Part shown: piece after piece, positions 16,584 through 24,764 of the stretch
Numbering within the stretch: the first letter of the stretch is position 1
How the letters are laid out: every line of letters begins with the position of its first letter
NCBI RefSeq assembly: GCF_951230135.1
Contig: NZ_CATNVC010000019.1
Coordinates: forward strand, 1-34,228
Reading direction: 5' to 3'
DNA: 34,228 bases
Origin: Butyricicoccus sp. Marseille-Q5471
Lineage (GTDB): Bacteria; Bacillota; Clostridia; Oscillospirales; Butyricicoccaceae
Program-made: the position numbers and the translations under genes
Notes under the pieces: generated by a model
What the model was told of the DNA's origin: nothing
The model's input: the letters and a program-made list of their open reading frames with translations, nothing else
Database searches by the model: none

Positions 16584-17021
16584 ATGCTGTTAGATCAGAT
16601 TCAGGCGAAGGATATCCAAATCGGCCTTGCCGCCGCCGACTGGCAGGACGCTATCCGCAAGGCCGCCGCACCGCTTGCAGCCGAAGGTGCGATTACCGAG
16701 AGATACATCGACGGAATGATTCAGTCCGTGCTGAAAAATGGGCCGTATTTTGTTCTGTCTAAGGGTCTTGCGCTGGCGCACACCCGTCCGGAATGCGGCG
16801 CGAACCGCCTTGCGCTGAATTTCTCAACGTTTGACCCGCCGGTTTGCTTCGGCGCAGGCGAAAACGACCCGGTGCGGCTGATTATCACGCTTGCCGCCAC
16901 GGATTCTAACAGCCACATCGACCTGCTGAGCGAGTTGGCCGAAATCCTGATGGATGACGACCGCATGGAGCAGCTTTTCACCGTACAGTCGCCCGAGGAG
17001 TTCTGCCGCCTGCTCGCCTAA
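16584..17021 (+). CDS. PTS EIIA (fructose/mannitol/ascorbate type)
   Basis: Cytoplasmic phosphocarrier of 145 residues that passes phosphate from HPr to the cysteine of the EIIB domain. The active histidine is H66 in LALAHTRPE, the conserved PTS_EIIA type-2 motif, and LLSELAEILMDD is typical of the C-terminal helix. A longer open frame begins upstream, but the Shine-Dalgarno AGGAGGAG at 16571-16578 decides for ATG 16584. It pairs with the EIICB two genes upstream; together they make a complete EII complex. Confidence 0.92.
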   Translation: MLLDQIQAKDIQIGLAAADWQDAIRKAAAPLAAEGAITERYIDGMIQSVLKNGPYFVLSKGLALAHTRPECGANRLALNFSTFDPPVCFGAGENDPVRLIITLAATDSNSHIDLLSELAEILMDDDRMEQLFTVQSPEEFCRLLA

Positions 17022-17042
17022 CACGCAACAGAGGAATGAAGA

Positions 17043-17933
17043 ATGGTTTTATGCTTTGATATTGGCGGCACGTCAATTAAATACGGTGCGGCGCACGCGC
17101 CCGGCGGCGAAGTCCTCTTTGCCTCCAGATGGGAAACACCGACAGACGCCAAGGTGCTGCGCGGCCCCGGCATCGAATGCAAACTGCTCGACCTGATTGC
17201 CGCGCTGCGCGACAAATATGATCCAACGGGCATCGCCATCTCGACGGCGGGCATGGTCGACCATCAAACGGGCGCCATCCTGTACGCCAACGAGAACATC
17301 CCGGATTACACCGGCCGCAACCTCAAAGCTGCGGTAGAACGTGAATTCGGCCTGCCCTGCGCAGTGGAAAACGATGTCAACGCCGCCGCCCTTGGCGAAG
17401 CGGCCTACGGCGCGGGGCGCGGGGCGGACAGCGTGTTCTGCCTGACGGTTGGGACGGGCATCGGCGGCGCAGTCGTGCTCGACGGCAGGCTGGTGCACGG
17501 ACATGCGGGCAGCGCAGGCGAAATCGGCTACATGCCCATTAACGGCAAGCCCTTTCAGGAGCAGGCATCGACGACCGCACTTGTACAGCGCGTAGAGGCA
17601 CGGACCGGTGAAACGCTGGACGGCAAACAGATTTTCGCCCGCGCCCAGTCCGGTGACGCATGCTGTGCGCAGGCCATTGCCGCGCAGTGTGATACGCTTG
17701 CGCAGGGCATCGCCGCCTGCATGTGCGTCATCAACCCCGAGACGGTCGTGCTCGGCGGCGGCATCATGGAGCAGCGCGATTATCTGCGCCCGCTCCTTGC
17801 CGCAGGACTCGAGCGCTATGCCAATTCCTATTTACTCAAGCACACCACGCTGGCCTTTGCCGCACTGGGCAACAGCGCGGGCATGGCGGGCGCCTACCGC
17901 CTGCTCGAGCAGCAGTTAAGGCCACACAACTGA
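17043..17933 (+). CDS. ROK-family sugar kinase
   Basis: ATP-dependent sugar kinase of 296 residues. The phosphate-binding motif is DIGGTSIKYG (6-15), the catalytic base is probably D111 in ENDVNAAALGEA, and the second glycine-rich motif is VGTGIGGAV (136-144). H154 and E160 lie in GHAGSAGEIG. The CxCGxxGC zinc motif of many ROK kinases is absent, as in the BglK-like branch. In a locus with nanE it could be a ManNAc kinase, but a kinase for the sugar released from a PTS-phosphorylated disaccharide is equally possible. It is the last gene of the operon, before a terminator. Confidence 0.9.
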   Translation: MVLCFDIGGTSIKYGAAHAPGGEVLFASRWETPTDAKVLRGPGIECKLLDLIAALRDKYDPTGIAISTAGMVDHQTGAILYANENIPDYTGRNLKAAVEREFGLPCAVENDVNAAALGEAAYGAGRGADSVFCLTVGTGIGGAVVLDGRLVHGHAGSAGEIGYMPINGKPFQEQASTTALVQRVEARTGETLDGKQIFARAQSGDACCAQAIAAQCDTLAQGIAACMCVINPETVVLGGGIMEQRDYLRPLLAAGLERYANSYLLKHTTLAFAALGNSAGMAGAYRLLEQQLRPHN

Positions 17934-17936
17934 AAG

Positions 17937-17980
17937 AAGGGACACGAGCCGAATGAAAATCCGGTTCATGTCCCTTTTCC
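17937..17980 (+). terminator. Terminator of the PTS operon
   Basis: A 15-bp stem with one mismatch and one wobble (17937-17951 with 17962-17976), followed by TTTTCCTTT. Confidence 0.8.
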
Positions 17981-18006
17981 TTTCTCCACGCACGTTCAGG
18001 TTCTAT

Positions 18007-18035
18007 TTGACTTTACTTTTGAAATAGAGTATAAA
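18007..18035 (+). promoter_or_regulatory. Promoter of the hydrogenase operon
   Basis: TTGACT (18007-18012), 17-bp spacer, TATAAA (18030-18035), giving a leader of roughly 40 nt. Confidence 0.75.
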
Positions 18036-18083
18036 TAAATTATGTAGAATACACAAATTTGACATGGTTTGGAGGCGCAGTAG

Positions 18084-19919
18084 TTGAGCAGATTATCCAT
18101 CGAAGTTCCCGGTCGGGCGCAGACCGTCGTCGAGGAACTGTACCGCGACGTGGAACGCCGCATCAGCGCCAGTCCTCCGGGGATATGCCCGGTCGATATT
18201 TCCCTTTCCTTCCTGCACCTTTGTCATGCACAGACCTGTGGCAAATGCGTACCCTGCCGCATCGGTCTGGGACAGCTGACCACGCTGCTTGAGAGCGTGC
18301 TTGATTCCACCGCGACACTCGGCACGATTGATTTGATTGAAAAAACCGCGCGCGTCATTCTGGACACGGCCGACTGTGCAATCGGCTACGAAGCGGCGCG
18401 TATGGTGCTGATGGGCGTGCAGGGATTCCGTGACGACTATGTTTCCCACGTTGAGCGCGGCCGCTGCCTATTTGGCCTTGATCAGCCCGTGCCCTGCGTT
18501 GCACTTTGCCCCGCCGGCGTTGATATTCCGGGTTACATCGCCCTCGTTCGCGCCGGACGGTGCGATGACGCGGTGCGCCTCATCCGCAAAGACAATCCCT
18601 TCCCTGCTGTGTGCGGCTATGTGTGCGAGCATCCGTGCGAAGCGCGCTGCCGCCGCCGCATGGTGGACGATGCGGTCAACATCTGCGGCATCAAGCGCTA
18701 TGCCTGCGACCATGCCTCCAAGGATGCCGCGCCGCCCCCCTGCGCACCGCCGACCGGTAAGCGCGTCGCCATTGTCGGCGGCGGCCCCGGCGGTCTGTCT
18801 GCCGCCTACTTCCTCGCGTTGATGGGACACGAAATCGAGGTCTACGATCAGCGTCCCCAGCTTGGCGGCATGCTGCGCTACGGCATCCCCGATTACCGCC
18901 TGCCCCGCGAGCGGCTTGATGCGGACATTGATTTTATTCTGTCCACCGGCATCAAGGTACAGACCGGTGTTTCCATCGGCCGCGACATCCCCTTCTCCGA
19001 AATTGAGGAGCAATACGATGCGGTTTACCTTGCCATCGGTGCACATAACGACCGCAAGCTCGGCATCGAAGGCGAAGACAGTGCGGGCGTTTACTCCGCT
19101 GTGCAGATTCTCCGCGACATCGGCGAGGGCAACGCCCCGGATTTGACGGGCAAGCGCGTTTGCGTCATCGGTGGCGGCAACGTATCAATGGACGCAACCC
19201 GCTCGGCCGTTCGTTTGGGCGCGGAATCTGTCACCTGTGTGTATCGGCGGCGCATGGCCGATATGACCGCGCTGGCAGAAGAGATTGAAGAGGCCGCAGG
19301 CGAGGGTGCGCAGCTGCTCTTCCTCCAAGCACCTGTGCGCGTCGAAGCCGACGCATCCGGTCAGGTTGCCGCACTATGGACGCGGCCGCAGATGATTGGC
19401 CCCTACGGCACGGACGGACGGCCCAAGCCGCGTTCTGCCGATGCGCCGGAATTCCGCATCCCGTGCGATGTCGTCATTGTTGCAATCGGTCAGGAGATCG
19501 ACGCGCAGCCCTTTGAGCAGGTTGCACCCGTCGTGCGCGGCAAGATTCAGGCCGCGGCAGACGCGTTCGTCCCCAACACGCCGCATGTATTCGCGGGCGG
19601 CGACGCGGTCACCGGACCTGCCACCGTCATCCGTGCCGTTGCCGCCGGCAAGGTCGCCGCTGCTAATATCGACGCGCATCTCGGCTATCACCATATCATC
19701 ACGACCGACGTTGACATTCCCCCCGCTCATCTGACCAACACGCCCGCCTGCGGCCGTGTCGAGCTGAAAACGCGCCCGCTTGCCGAGTGCAAGGGCAATT
19801 TTGAGCCGGTCAAATGCGGTATGACCGAGGAGGAAGCGCAGCAGGAGACCTCGCGCTGCCTGCGCTGCGATCACTTCGGCTACGGAATCTTTAAGGGAGG
19901 ACGGACGAGCACATGGTAA
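18084..19919 (+). CDS. NuoF-type Fe-S / GltD-like flavoprotein fusion, hydrogenase partner
   Basis: Electron-transfer flavoprotein of 611 residues. Residues about 30-120 match the iron-sulfur end of NuoF-type subunits, with C52, C55, C58 and C98 as likely [4Fe-4S] ligands (TCGKCVPC). Residues about 135-210 are the cysteine-rich Fer4_20 segment of GltD, NfnB and dihydropyrimidine dehydrogenase (CPAGVDIPGYI; CGYVCEHPC). An FAD motif lies at about 230-237 (IVGGGPGG) and a pyridine-nucleotide motif at about 361-367 (VIGGGNV). It should move electrons between NAD(P)H and the hydrogenase. The start is TTG 18084, supported by GGAGG eight bases upstream. The stop overlaps the hydrogenase start. The flavin-binding part of NuoF is missing, so the GltD module presumably supplies NAD(P)H oxidation. 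Confidence 0.9.
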   Translation: MSRLSIEVPGRAQTVVEELYRDVERRISASPPGICPVDISLSFLHLCHAQTCGKCVPCRIGLGQLTTLLESVLDSTATLGTIDLIEKTARVILDTADCAIGYEAARMVLMGVQGFRDDYVSHVERGRCLFGLDQPVPCVALCPAGVDIPGYIALVRAGRCDDAVRLIRKDNPFPAVCGYVCEHPCEARCRRRMVDDAVNICGIKRYACDHASKDAAPPPCAPPTGKRVAIVGGGPGGLSAAYFLALMGHEIEVYDQRPQLGGMLRYGIPDYRLPRERLDADIDFILSTGIKVQTGVSIGRDIPFSEIEEQYDAVYLAIGAHNDRKLGIEGEDSAGVYSAVQILRDIGEGNAPDLTGKRVCVIGGGNVSMDATRSAVRLGAESVTCVYRRRMADMTALAEEIEEAAGEGAQLLFLQAPVRVEADASGQVAALWTRPQMIGPYGTDGRPKPRSADAPEFRIPCDVVIVAIGQEIDAQPFEQVAPVVRGKIQAAADAFVPNTPHVFAGGDAVTGPATVIRAVAAGKVAAANIDAHLGYHHIITTDVDIPPAHLTNTPACGRVELKTRPLAECKGNFEPVKCGMTEEEAQQETSRCLRCDHFGYGIFKGGRTSTW

Positions 19920-21664
19920 AGCTGACAATTAATGATACGCCGGTATCGGTGCGCTCCGGCACCACCATTCTGGAGGCCGCCGCTTCGGTCGGCATTGAAA
20001 TCCCGAATCTGTGTTACTTAAAGGATGTAAACGAAATCAGCGCCTGTCGCGTCTGCTGTGTCGAGATTGAGGGCGAGGGCAAGCTTGTCCCCTCGTGCAA
20101 CAACGTGGTGCGCGACGGTATGGTGATTCACACCAACTCGCCCCGCGTGCGTGAAGCACGCCGCACCAACGTGGAGCTGCTGCTTTCCCAGCACGACGTT
20201 TCCTGCGCGGCCTGCGTGCGCTCCGGCACCTGCCAGCTGCAAAAGGTCGCAACCGATTTGGGCGTTTTGAAGGTACCCTATCCCCTGCATCTGGTGCAGG
20301 GCAAAAAGGCCTACTGGACGCACACCTTCCCCCTGTACCGCGATGCGAACAAGTGTATCAAGTGCATGCGCTGCGTGCAGATTTGCGACAAGGTGCAGTC
20401 ACTTTCCATCTGGGATGTGAGCGGTTCGGGCTCGCGCACGACGATTGATGTATCGGGCAACCGTTTCATCAAGGAGTCCGACTGCGCACTCTGCGGTCAG
20501 TGCATCACCCATTGCCCCACCGGTGCGCTGAGTGAGCGGGACGACACCGCGCAGGCGTTTTCCGCTCTGGCACATCCGGACAAGGTGACCGTCATCCAAA
20601 TCGCTCCCGCTGTCCGTGCCGCTTGGGCCGAAACGCTCGGCATGGACACAGGCAAGGCAACCGCCGGACAAATGGTGTCCGCACTGCGCAAAATGGGCGC
20701 GGATTACGTGTTCGACACTACTTTCTCTGCCGATTTAACCATCATGGAGGAGGGCAACGAGCTGCTGCACCGCCTGCGTGCGGGCGATTTGGCTGAAAAG
20801 CCGATGTTCACCTCCTGCTGCCCGGGCTGGATACGCTTCCTAAAATCGCAGTACCCCGAATGGACGAAACGCCTGTCCACCGCAAAATCGCCGCAGCAGA
20901 TGTTCGGCGCGGTGGCAAAAACCTGGTTGGCTGACCGGATCGGCGTGCCGCCCGAAAAGATTTTTAGCGTTTCGATTATGCCGTGCGTAGCCAAAAAGGC
21001 GGAATGTGAGCTGCCGGGCATGCAATCGACGGCAGCCGGACCCGATGTCGATTTGGTACTGACGACGCGCGAACTGGTACGCATGGTGCGCGCCGAAAAC
21101 CTTGATGTACATACGCTGCCCGAAGCCGCGTTCGATACCCCGCTTGACGCAGGCTCGGGCGCAGGCGTGATTTTCGGCGCGACCGGTGGCGTGATGGAAG
21201 CCGCGCTGCGCTCGGCGTATTATCTGACCACCGGCTCCAACCCGCCCGCCTACGCCTTCCATGTCGTGCGCGGCTACGACGCAGGCCGTCACGGCTGGCG
21301 CGAGGCCACCTTTGAACTGGCCGGCATCCCGATTCGCTGCGCGGTCGTCAATGGTCTGGGCAACGCGCGGCGGCTGCTGCAGGCGCTCGAGCGGGGCGAT
21401 GTAAAATATGAATTTGTTGAGGTCATGGCGTGCCCGGGCGGCTGTGCGGGCGGCGGCGGACAGCCGGTTGACGGCTCTGACCGCGAGCTTGCTACCCTGC
21501 GCGGTGATGTGCTCCACAATCTGGATGCCGCCGCCGAAATGCGCTTTTCGCACGAGAATCCGGTCGTTCTTGAGCTGTATCAGGAATTTCTGGGCGAACC
21601 CTGCTCGGAAAAAGCAGAGCAATTGCTGCATACCGACCATTTTGCATGGAACATGCCCAACTAA
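19913..21664 (+). CDS. [FeFe] hydrogenase catalytic subunit
   Basis: Reduces protons to H2 or the reverse, in the cytoplasm; 583 residues. In order: a [2Fe-2S] domain (C34, C45, C48/49, C62); a His-Cys3 [4Fe-4S] site (H94, C98, C101, C107); two [4Fe-4S] sites (C148-C158 and C191-C201); and the H-cluster domain, with L1 TSCCPGW (C302 proton-relay, C303), L2 MPCVAKKAE (C358) and L3 ACPGGCAGGGGQP (C507, C511). All H-cluster ligands are present, so it should be active. Layout and length match the CpI-like group A enzymes. Its seven-base overlap with the GltD-like partner makes it resemble the glutamate-synthase-linked hydrogenases (group A2 in the usual classification). Maturases HydEFG are not in the window. 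Confidence 0.95.
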   Translation: MVKLTINDTPVSVRSGTTILEAAASVGIEIPNLCYLKDVNEISACRVCCVEIEGEGKLVPSCNNVVRDGMVIHTNSPRVREARRTNVELLLSQHDVSCAACVRSGTCQLQKVATDLGVLKVPYPLHLVQGKKAYWTHTFPLYRDANKCIKCMRCVQICDKVQSLSIWDVSGSGSRTTIDVSGNRFIKESDCALCGQCITHCPTGALSERDDTAQAFSALAHPDKVTVIQIAPAVRAAWAETLGMDTGKATAGQMVSALRKMGADYVFDTTFSADLTIMEEGNELLHRLRAGDLAEKPMFTSCCPGWIRFLKSQYPEWTKRLSTAKSPQQMFGAVAKTWLADRIGVPPEKIFSVSIMPCVAKKAECELPGMQSTAAGPDVDLVLTTRELVRMVRAENLDVHTLPEAAFDTPLDAGSGAGVIFGATGGVMEAALRSAYYLTTGSNPPAYAFHVVRGYDAGRHGWREATFELAGIPIRCAVVNGLGNARRLLQALERGDVKYEFVEVMACPGGCAGGGGQPVDGSDRELATLRGDVLHNLDAAAEMRFSHENPVVLELYQEFLGEPCSEKAEQLLHTDHFAWNMPN

Positions 21665-21705
21665 AACAAGCACCGCCATCCGTTTGGGATGGCGGTGCTT
21701 GTTTT
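21663..21705. terminator. Bidirectional terminator
   Basis: A perfect 19-bp stem (21663-21681 with 21687-21705) with a 5-nt loop, A-rich on one side and T-rich on the other. It ends both the hydrogenase operon and the convergent yitT-like gene. Confidence 0.95.
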
Positions 21706-21715
21706 TATCCACAGG

Positions 21716-22618
21716 TCAGTCGTGTGGTTGTTGATAAAAATTGCCCGCGACCTGATCGGTCTTCAAGACGTTGATGAAGGCCTTCGGATCAATTTCGCGC
21801 ACCTGATGCGTAACCAACTTGACCTGATCGCCCGCGATGACCGAATATATCATATCGCGCGGCGCACCGTTGTACAAACCGGTGCCCTTGAACAGCGTCG
21901 CTCCGTGATGCGTGGAATCCTTAATATGGTCATAAACCTCTTCCGCGCGATCCGAAATGATAAACAGCGTCGTTCGTTTAAATCGCGGGTTAATGCGATG
22001 CACAATCTGGGTCGATGCAAACTGAAAAATGATAGAATACAACGCCTTATCCCAACCAAACAACACGCCTGCCACAACCAGCATAACGGCGTTGCCGAGC
22101 AGTACATAGTTCCATGCGTCAATGCTCAGCCGCTCGGACAGGGCGACCGCAATGAAATCCGTTCCGCCGCTCGTAGCGCCGCCGATGAGGCACAGGCTGA
22201 TTGCAAAGCCGTTGATGAGTCCGCCGAAAATACAGACAAGCAGCACATCACTCGTCAGCGGCATCGGCGGAATCAGGTCGGTTAATACGCTGGTCAGCAC
22301 AATCATCAGACAGGAGTATACGGTAAACCGCTTGCCAATTAACCGGTAGCTCAGAACCGCCGGCACCGCGTTCAGCAGGAAATTAATCAGGGTAAACGGC
22401 AGCGTTACCCCTGCAAATTGCTGTGCACTGCGCTGAATGAGCAGCGTCAGTCCGTTAAAGCCGCCCGGGAACAACCCGCCCGCTTCTACAAAGCTCTTAA
22501 TGTTAACCGCCATAATCACCGAGGCCAATACGATTAAAAAAAGCCGCTTCAGATGCGCACGCACCGGCATTGGAACGGCCCGCTCCAACTGATGATATGC
22601 GCCAATGGATTTTTTCAT
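21716..22618 (-). CDS. YitT-family membrane protein
   Basis: Integral membrane protein of 300 residues, function unknown. After a basic N-terminus there are about five to six hydrophobic segments (from about residue 27 to 190) containing the family's GGFNGLTLLI and GGATSGGTDFIA motifs. A soluble C-terminal DUF2179 domain follows (about 215-295, with TTLFIISDRAEEV and GATLFKGTG). This order, DUF161-type repeats plus DUF2179, defines the YitT family. It stands alone with its own promoter. Confidence 0.92.
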   Translation of the reverse strand: MKKSIGAYHQLERAVPMPVRAHLKRLFLIVLASVIMAVNIKSFVEAGGLFPGGFNGLTLLIQRSAQQFAGVTLPFTLINFLLNAVPAVLSYRLIGKRFTVYSCLMIVLTSVLTDLIPPMPLTSDVLLVCIFGGLINGFAISLCLIGGATSGGTDFIAVALSERLSIDAWNYVLLGNAVMLVVAGVLFGWDKALYSIIFQFASTQIVHRINPRFKRTTLFIISDRAEEVYDHIKDSTHHGATLFKGTGLYNGAPRDMIYSVIAGDQVKLVTHQVREIDPKAFINVLKTDQVAGNFYQQPHD

Positions 22619-22665
22619 CGCGCTTCCCCCCTTATATCCGGCAGCTTTCCCTGCGCTTTTTTCTT

Positions 22666-22694
22666 ATTATACCACAGCGCCGCATAAAACTTAA
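22666..22694 (-). promoter_or_regulatory. Promoter of the YitT-family gene
   Basis: On the minus strand, TTAAGT (22689-22694), 17-bp spacer, consensus TATAAT (22666-22671). Confidence 0.65.
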
Positions 22695-22778
22695 CTGAAA
22701 CCGCGTGCTGCACGTCGCTGATAGCCGATTGTTTCCTCCATTTCACCATATATACGCATTGCACAATATGTAAATCAT

Positions 22779-22823
22779 TTTATAGTATATAATGCACAAG
22801 ACTCGCCTTGCTTTATAGTATAT
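22779..22823 (+). repeat. Two direct repeats upstream of the small-ORF promoter
   Basis: TTTATAGTATAT occurs at 22779-22790 and 22812-22823, 33 bp apart (three helical turns), ending 17 bp before the -35 box at 22841. Possible activator sites or UP-like AT-rich elements. Confidence 0.5.
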
Positions 22824-22840
22824 ATTCAACAATTCTATTG

Positions 22841-22868
22841 TTGACTTTTTATGCGTATCGACTATAAT
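22841..22868 (+). promoter_or_regulatory. Strong promoter of a small-ORF transcript
   Basis: TTGACT (22841-22846), 16-bp spacer, consensus TATAAT (22863-22868). Confidence 0.85.
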
Positions 22869-22930
22869 AATAAGTGTCAGGTGAATAGAACACCCGGACG
22901 CTACACACAACAATCCGAACGGAGGAATCC

Positions 22931-23062
22931 ATGATGAAACAGAAATTCTCTTACCTCGAGCAGCTCGCCGCATTGTCTTACAGTGTCAACCGCATGAACA
23001 CCCCGGCCGGCCGCATGGAATTCAATGAATCCCGTTCCCGTGCGTCGCGCGATTCGCGCTGA
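22931..23062 (+). CDS. Small ORF, 43 residues, on its own transcript
   Basis: A short ORF begins ATG ATG at 22931, with an ideal GGAGG five bases upstream and a near-consensus promoter 62 bp before it. The peptide starts MMKQKFSYLEQL, contains SVNRMNTPAG and ends in an Arg/Ser-rich tail (ESRSRASRDSR). It has no signal peptide, membrane segment or run of one amino acid that would mark a classical attenuation leader. I do not recognise it. About 150 nt of untranslated RNA follow, with possible nested hairpins (ACTGC 23140-23144 with GCAGT 23173-23177, enclosing AAAGC/GCTTT), before a terminator. It may be a small functional protein or a dual-function small RNA. Confidence 0.55.
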   Translation: MMKQKFSYLEQLAALSYSVNRMNTPAGRMEFNESRSRASRDSR

Positions 23063-23214
23063 CCTTTTTCCCTTCCCTCCCTATCGGAGACCTCTTTTAA
23101 TAAAACGCCAACCCTTTTTGACCGGCTTTTTGCAGGCTGACTGCGAAAAGCTGCTTGGCTTTCTTGTCTCTTGCAGTGCGGAACAGTGATCCCTCTCTCA
23201 CCAATTCCGTGCAT

Positions 23215-23251
23215 GCCCCTGATGCTTTGTCTGGCATCAGGGGCCTTTTTT
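23215..23251 (+). terminator. Terminator of the small-ORF transcript
   Basis: A perfect 11-bp stem (23215-23225 with 23234-23244), 8-nt loop, then a six-T run. It separates this unit from the glycosidase operon. Confidence 0.93.
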
Positions 23252-23305
23252 ATGCTTTTGCCGTTCACGCTGTATTTCTGAAACAAACCTTGTTGTTTCT
23301 GGTCA

Positions 23306-23334
23306 TTGTTTTTTAGACTTTTTCTCGGTATACT
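23306..23334 (+). promoter_or_regulatory. Promoter of the GH4-PfkB-LacI operon
   Basis: TTGTTT (23306-23311), 17-bp spacer, TATACT (23329-23334). Confidence 0.65.
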
Positions 23335-23389
23335 AAAAGCATCAAAACAGTATTTCCTATTTTTTAGCCAGATAACGGAGGAAATTTTT

Positions 23390-24754
23390 ATGAAGCTAAC
23401 TGTCATTGGCGGCGGCGGCGTCCGCTCCATGTTCCTCGCCAAATCAATCGCCCAGCGTGCGACGGATTTGCATATCACCGAGCTTGTCTTTATGGATACC
23501 GATGCGGACAAGCTCCGCATTTACGGAGGCATGGCAAGCCATGTCTCGCATATGCTCAACGCCGATCTGCACTTTCGGCTGACAACCGATGCGGTTGATG
23601 CCGTGCGGGATGCCGACTACATCATTACCACCATTCGTGTCGGCGGCGATCACACCCGCGTGCGCGACGAGCGCATCGCACTCGGCCACGGCGTACTCGG
23701 TCAGGAAACAACAGGCGCGGCGGGGCTGTCCTTTGCCATGCGCTCGGTGCCTGCACTGGCGGCTTATTGTGAGCTGATTCAAAAGCACGCCAAGCCTTCG
23801 GTCAAGGTCTTTAACTTCACCAATCCCGCGGGCGTGGTTTCTCAGGCGCTGCGCGATATGGGATACGACTTTACCTACGGCATCTGCGACGCGCCGAGCG
23901 GCATGCTGCACCAGTTCGCGGATTTATACGGAGAATCGGCTGACCACATCGTGGGCGAATGCTATGGTCTGAATCACCTGTCCTTCTTCCGCAGCATTTT
24001 GCTAAACGGCCGTGAAATCATGCCGGAGTTGATTGAGCGCGACGATGCATACGCCGAAACCGATATGCGCTTTTTCGAAAAGGGCCTGCTGCAGCACATG
24101 GGCTGTGTGCTCAATGAATATCTGTATTATTTCTTCTACCGTGAGCAGTCGGTCGAAAACATCCTCAAGGCCGGTGTGACGCGCGGCGAGGTCATTGAAG
24201 ACATCAACCGTCAGATGACGGAAGAACTCTCCCACATGGATATCGAAAACGACTTTGCAAGCTGCCTCGCCTGCTACGAGAAGTGGTACGGCCGGCGCGA
24301 GGATGCCTATATGGCAAACGAAACCGGCATCAAGCGCAACAAACCATGGAGCTTTGATGTCTTTGCACCCGACGCGGGCGGCTACGCAGGCGTTGCGCTC
24401 AAATTCATTGAGCTGGTCGAGTCGGGCACAACGGGCAGCATGATTCTGTGTGCGCCCAACAACGGTGCGATTCCGACCCTTGAGGACGACGACATCATCG
24501 AAATCACCTGCGATATTTCGCGCGAGGGCGCTGTGCCGCACAAGGTCGAGCATCCCGACCCCCGCGCACTGGAGCTCATCCGCCGCGTCAAGGCCTACGA
24601 GCGTCTGGCGGCCAAGGCTATCGTAAACCGTGACAAAGCGGCGGCGGTCGACTGCCTGCTGCTGCACCCGCTCGTCAATTCTTATTCACTCGCCACCCGC
24701 TTGGTTGACGAATATCTGGAACTCAACGCCCCGTATATCACGGGATGGCAGTAA
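23390..24754 (+). CDS. Family 4 glycosidase (NAD- and metal-dependent)
   Basis: Cytoplasmic glycosidase of 454 residues that cleaves glycosides by an NAD-dependent oxidation-elimination mechanism. The nucleotide motif is IGGGGVRS (6-13). GQETTGAAGLSFAMR (104-118), FTNPAGVVSQAL, metal ligand C166 (GICDAPSG) and H196 (GLNHLSFF) follow, as in GH4. Many members act on 6-phospho-sugars delivered by a PTS, others on free alpha- or beta-glycosides; linkage and substrate cannot be read here. The frame is open earlier, but GGAGG at 23377-23381 and the family N-terminus fix ATG 23390. The PfkB kinase and LacI genes follow with gaps of about ten bases or less. Confidence 0.92.
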   Translation: MKLTVIGGGGVRSMFLAKSIAQRATDLHITELVFMDTDADKLRIYGGMASHVSHMLNADLHFRLTTDAVDAVRDADYIITTIRVGGDHTRVRDERIALGHGVLGQETTGAAGLSFAMRSVPALAAYCELIQKHAKPSVKVFNFTNPAGVVSQALRDMGYDFTYGICDAPSGMLHQFADLYGESADHIVGECYGLNHLSFFRSILLNGREIMPELIERDDAYAETDMRFFEKGLLQHMGCVLNEYLYYFFYREQSVENILKAGVTRGEVIEDINRQMTEELSHMDIENDFASCLACYEKWYGRREDAYMANETGIKRNKPWSFDVFAPDAGGYAGVALKFIELVESGTTGSMILCAPNNGAIPTLEDDDIIEITCDISREGAVPHKVEHPDPRALELIRRVKAYERLAAKAIVNRDKAAAVDCLLLHPLVNSYSLATRLVDEYLELNAPYITGWQ

Positions 24755-24764
24755 GGAGGCGCTT

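Noticed and set aside
17043-17933. Naming the ROK kinase nanK
   Set aside because: The ROK zinc motif is absent and the locus lacks nanA, so the substrate is open.
22978-23520. 180-codon open frame on the minus strand
   Set aside because: It runs across the small ORF, a strong terminator and the glycosidase promoter, has no ribosome binding site and low-complexity Arg/Ser content.
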